From positions 1 to 15,490 of the forward strand of contig PNIE01000039.1 in assembly GCA_002877875.1 (NCBI GenBank): a stretch of DNA of 15,490 nucleotides, read 5' to 3'. Positions 14,643 to 15,490 of the stretch are shown in pieces. This DNA comes from Caldimicrobium thiodismutans. GTDB taxonomy: Bacteria; Desulfobacterota; Thermodesulfobacteria; Thermodesulfobacteriales; Thermodesulfobacteriaceae. A program made the translations under genes and the position numbers. The notes under the pieces are model-generated. The model did not search any database. It had not been told where the DNA came from and was given only the letters and a program-made list of their open reading frames with translations. Numbering within the stretch: the stretch's first letter is position 1; the number at the start of each line of letters is the position of its first letter.

Positions 14643-15011
14643 TCACCCCTCTTTCTTTTTTAAGATAGTTGCTTCTCTTTTTATTAAAAAGCCTCCCTTA
14701 GGAGGTTTAGCTTCAGAAAGAGTTTCAGAAAGCCTCTTAATTCGATCTGTGGGATGAAATTCCTTAGCCCTTTCAAGAAATTTTTTAGCATCCTTTAACT
14801 TTCCATCAATGAGATAATCTCTTGCTCTTTTGAGGATAGCCCTTTCTCTTTCTTCTCTATAGCTAGCTTTATCCTTAAATCCAAAAATAGATGGTATTTT
14901 GATAACTTCATTAGAGCCGCAGAAGGGACAAGGAGGAAATTCTTCTTCTCTCTTCATCAGAATTTCAAAGGATTTTCCACAGGCTTCACATTCAAATTCA
15001 TAAAGAGGCAT
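14643..15011 (-). CDS. FmdB-family zinc-ribbon protein
   Basis: A 122-residue protein whose N-terminus is the FmdB/CxxC zinc ribbon: MPLYEFECEACG with C8 and C11, then CPFC with C28 and C31. The family name comes from a putative regulator in Methylophilus; the general function is unknown. Residues 45-122 are helical and basic, unlike the short Gly/Ser-rich tails of many members, with an RARDYLIDGKLKDAKKFLERA stretch that resembles a TPR-like helix pair. It is the first gene of the minus-strand array. No Shine-Dalgarno sequence precedes the ATG, only AT-rich DNA, so a leaderless or very short-leader message is possible. Confidence 0.88.
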   Translation of the reverse strand: MPLYEFECEACGKSFEILMKREEEFPPCPFCGSNEVIKIPSIFGFKDKASYREERERAILKRARDYLIDGKLKDAKKFLERAKEFHPTDRIKRLSETLSEAKPPKGGFLIKREATILKKKEG

Positions 15012-15379
15012 ATTTAAAATTTAATGCAATTTTATAAGCCTTCAATAAAAATTAAAAAGTTTTTTTGCTATAAAGAAAGCCTTTTTTAAAGCCAGTCTGT
15101 GCTATTCTTGGCTATGCCAAAGAGTATTCCCCTTTCACCATGCCAGGATAGTGAACTCTATGATGAGAACTTATCTTAAGAGGAAAGGTCATGAATCCAT
15201 TTAATTTATCCCTAAATTGTAAGGGAAGATCTTTATAGTTGAGGGACAAGGCCAGAGAGCAGACCTTTTAAAATAAGAGTTAAAAGTGGTCTTTCAAGTT
15301 GGAAACTATGCATTAAAAAGAGATTAGGTTGAAATTTTTTAGGGTTAGTTTAATTTAAAATATAGACTTTGAATATTTT
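15012..15379 (+). other. Gene-poor intergenic stretch with several hairpins and no confident gene
   Basis: These 368 bases separate the minus-strand array from tRNA-Leu. I see no gene I would call. Short hairpins occur at 15108-15120 (TTGGC/GCCAA), 15134-15155 (TTCAC/GTGAA), 15209-15226 (TCCCT/AGGGA) and 15261-15292 (AGACC-TTTTAA with TTAAAA, bulge GT, GGTCT). A further pairing, 15090-15094 with 15109-15113, excludes the first. A minus-strand frame is open for 51 codons (15267-15112, ending TAG) and a plus-strand frame is open for about 50 codons (from 15049, ending TAA near 15199); neither has a good ribosome-binding site nor recognisable homology. The left edge holds the likely promoter of the fmdB-like gene, the right edge that of tRNA-Leu. 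A decayed gene, a structured RNA or plain spacer are all possible. Confidence 0.5.
15356..15361 (+). promoter_or_regulatory. Possible -10 box of the tRNA-Leu promoter
   Basis: TAAAAT differs from TATAAT at one position and would start transcription near 15368, about 12 bases before the tRNA. The nearest -35-like sequence, TTGAAA (15329-15334), is 21 bases upstream, too far for a normal spacer, so support is weak in this AT-rich region. Confidence 0.3.
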
Positions 15380-15462
15380 GCGGGAGTGGCGGAACGGTAG
15401 ACGCTCCGGACTTAGGATCCGGTGGGGATTTCCCCGTGAGGGTTCAAGTCCCTCCTCCCGCA
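15380..15462 (+). tRNA. tRNA-Leu (UAG)
   Basis: A class II tRNA of 83 bases: acceptor GCGGGAG pairs with CTCCCGC (15455-15461), discriminator A15462. The anticodon stem CCGGA/TCCGG encloses CTTAGGA with anticodon TAG at 15413-15415. A long variable arm (GGGG-ATTT-CCCC) is typical of leucine, and the T arm is GAGGG-TTCAAGT-CCCTC. CCA is not encoded. Confidence 0.97.
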
Positions 15463-15490
15463 TTCTTAAAGCCTTCCAAGACTATCCAAT

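Noticed and set aside
15112..15267. Minus-strand 51-codon frame as a real small protein, with read-through of its TAG
   Set aside because: No good start or ribosome-binding site, no homology I recognise, and an overlapping plus-strand frame is open for a similar length; chance openness cannot be excluded.
15261..15292. AGACC...GGTCT hairpin as a rho-independent terminator
   Set aside because: No T-run follows on either strand and no gene ends just upstream.

Overview
AT-rich bacterial chromosome, densely coding and made almost entirely of housekeeping genes. A branched-polyamine synthase (BpsA) suggests a thermophile. MoaA, an FmdE-family protein, a DUF1844 protein and DUF4416 in one neighbourhood suggest an anaerobe of the Desulfobacterota/Thermodesulfobacteriota type (for example a Thermodesulfobacterium or Caldimicrobium relative). 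This placement is an inference from gene content and protein style; no marker search was possible.

Layout. Positions 11-84 hold an initiator tRNA. From 134 to 8241 a tight plus-strand array runs bpsA, efp, two unknown small genes, a PAS-GGDEF diguanylate cyclase, a Trm112/UPF0434 zinc protein, a DUF4416 protein, moaA, ricT-like PSP1 protein, metG and an fmdE-family gene. Most junctions overlap or are a few bases apart, so one or a few polycistronic messages are likely. From 15011 down to 8238 a minus-strand array runs fmdB-like zinc ribbon, DUF1844, ispE, prs, rplY, pth, a psiE-like membrane protein, guaA, a Sec59/phytol-kinase-like membrane protein, tRNA-Lys, tRNA-Glu and a HIT-family hydrolase. 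The two arrays converge with a 4-base overlap of stop codons at 8238-8241, and an intrinsic terminator for the minus strand sits exactly on that junction. A 368-base gene-poor stretch (15012-15379) separates the minus array from a plus-strand tRNA-Leu(UAG).

How the genes work together. The theme is translation and nucleotide supply: tRNAs, MetRS, EF-P, bL25, peptidyl-tRNA hydrolase, a Trm112-like protein, PRPP synthase and GMP synthase. Isoprenoid (ispE, perhaps the polyprenol-kinase-like gene) and molybdenum cofactor (moaA) steps and a c-di-GMP enzyme are mixed in. The ispE-prs-rplY-pth order and the ricT-metG pairing are widely conserved linkages.

I found no CRISPR array, intact insertion sequence, phage module or defence system. 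The best second-look items are: the terminator nested in two coding ends, a near-consensus tRNA promoter that begins inside an upstream coding sequence, an EF-P with Gln at the functional loop tip, a peptidyl-tRNA hydrolase with Lys at a substrate-binding Asn position, and the hairpin-rich unexplained stretch 15012-15379.
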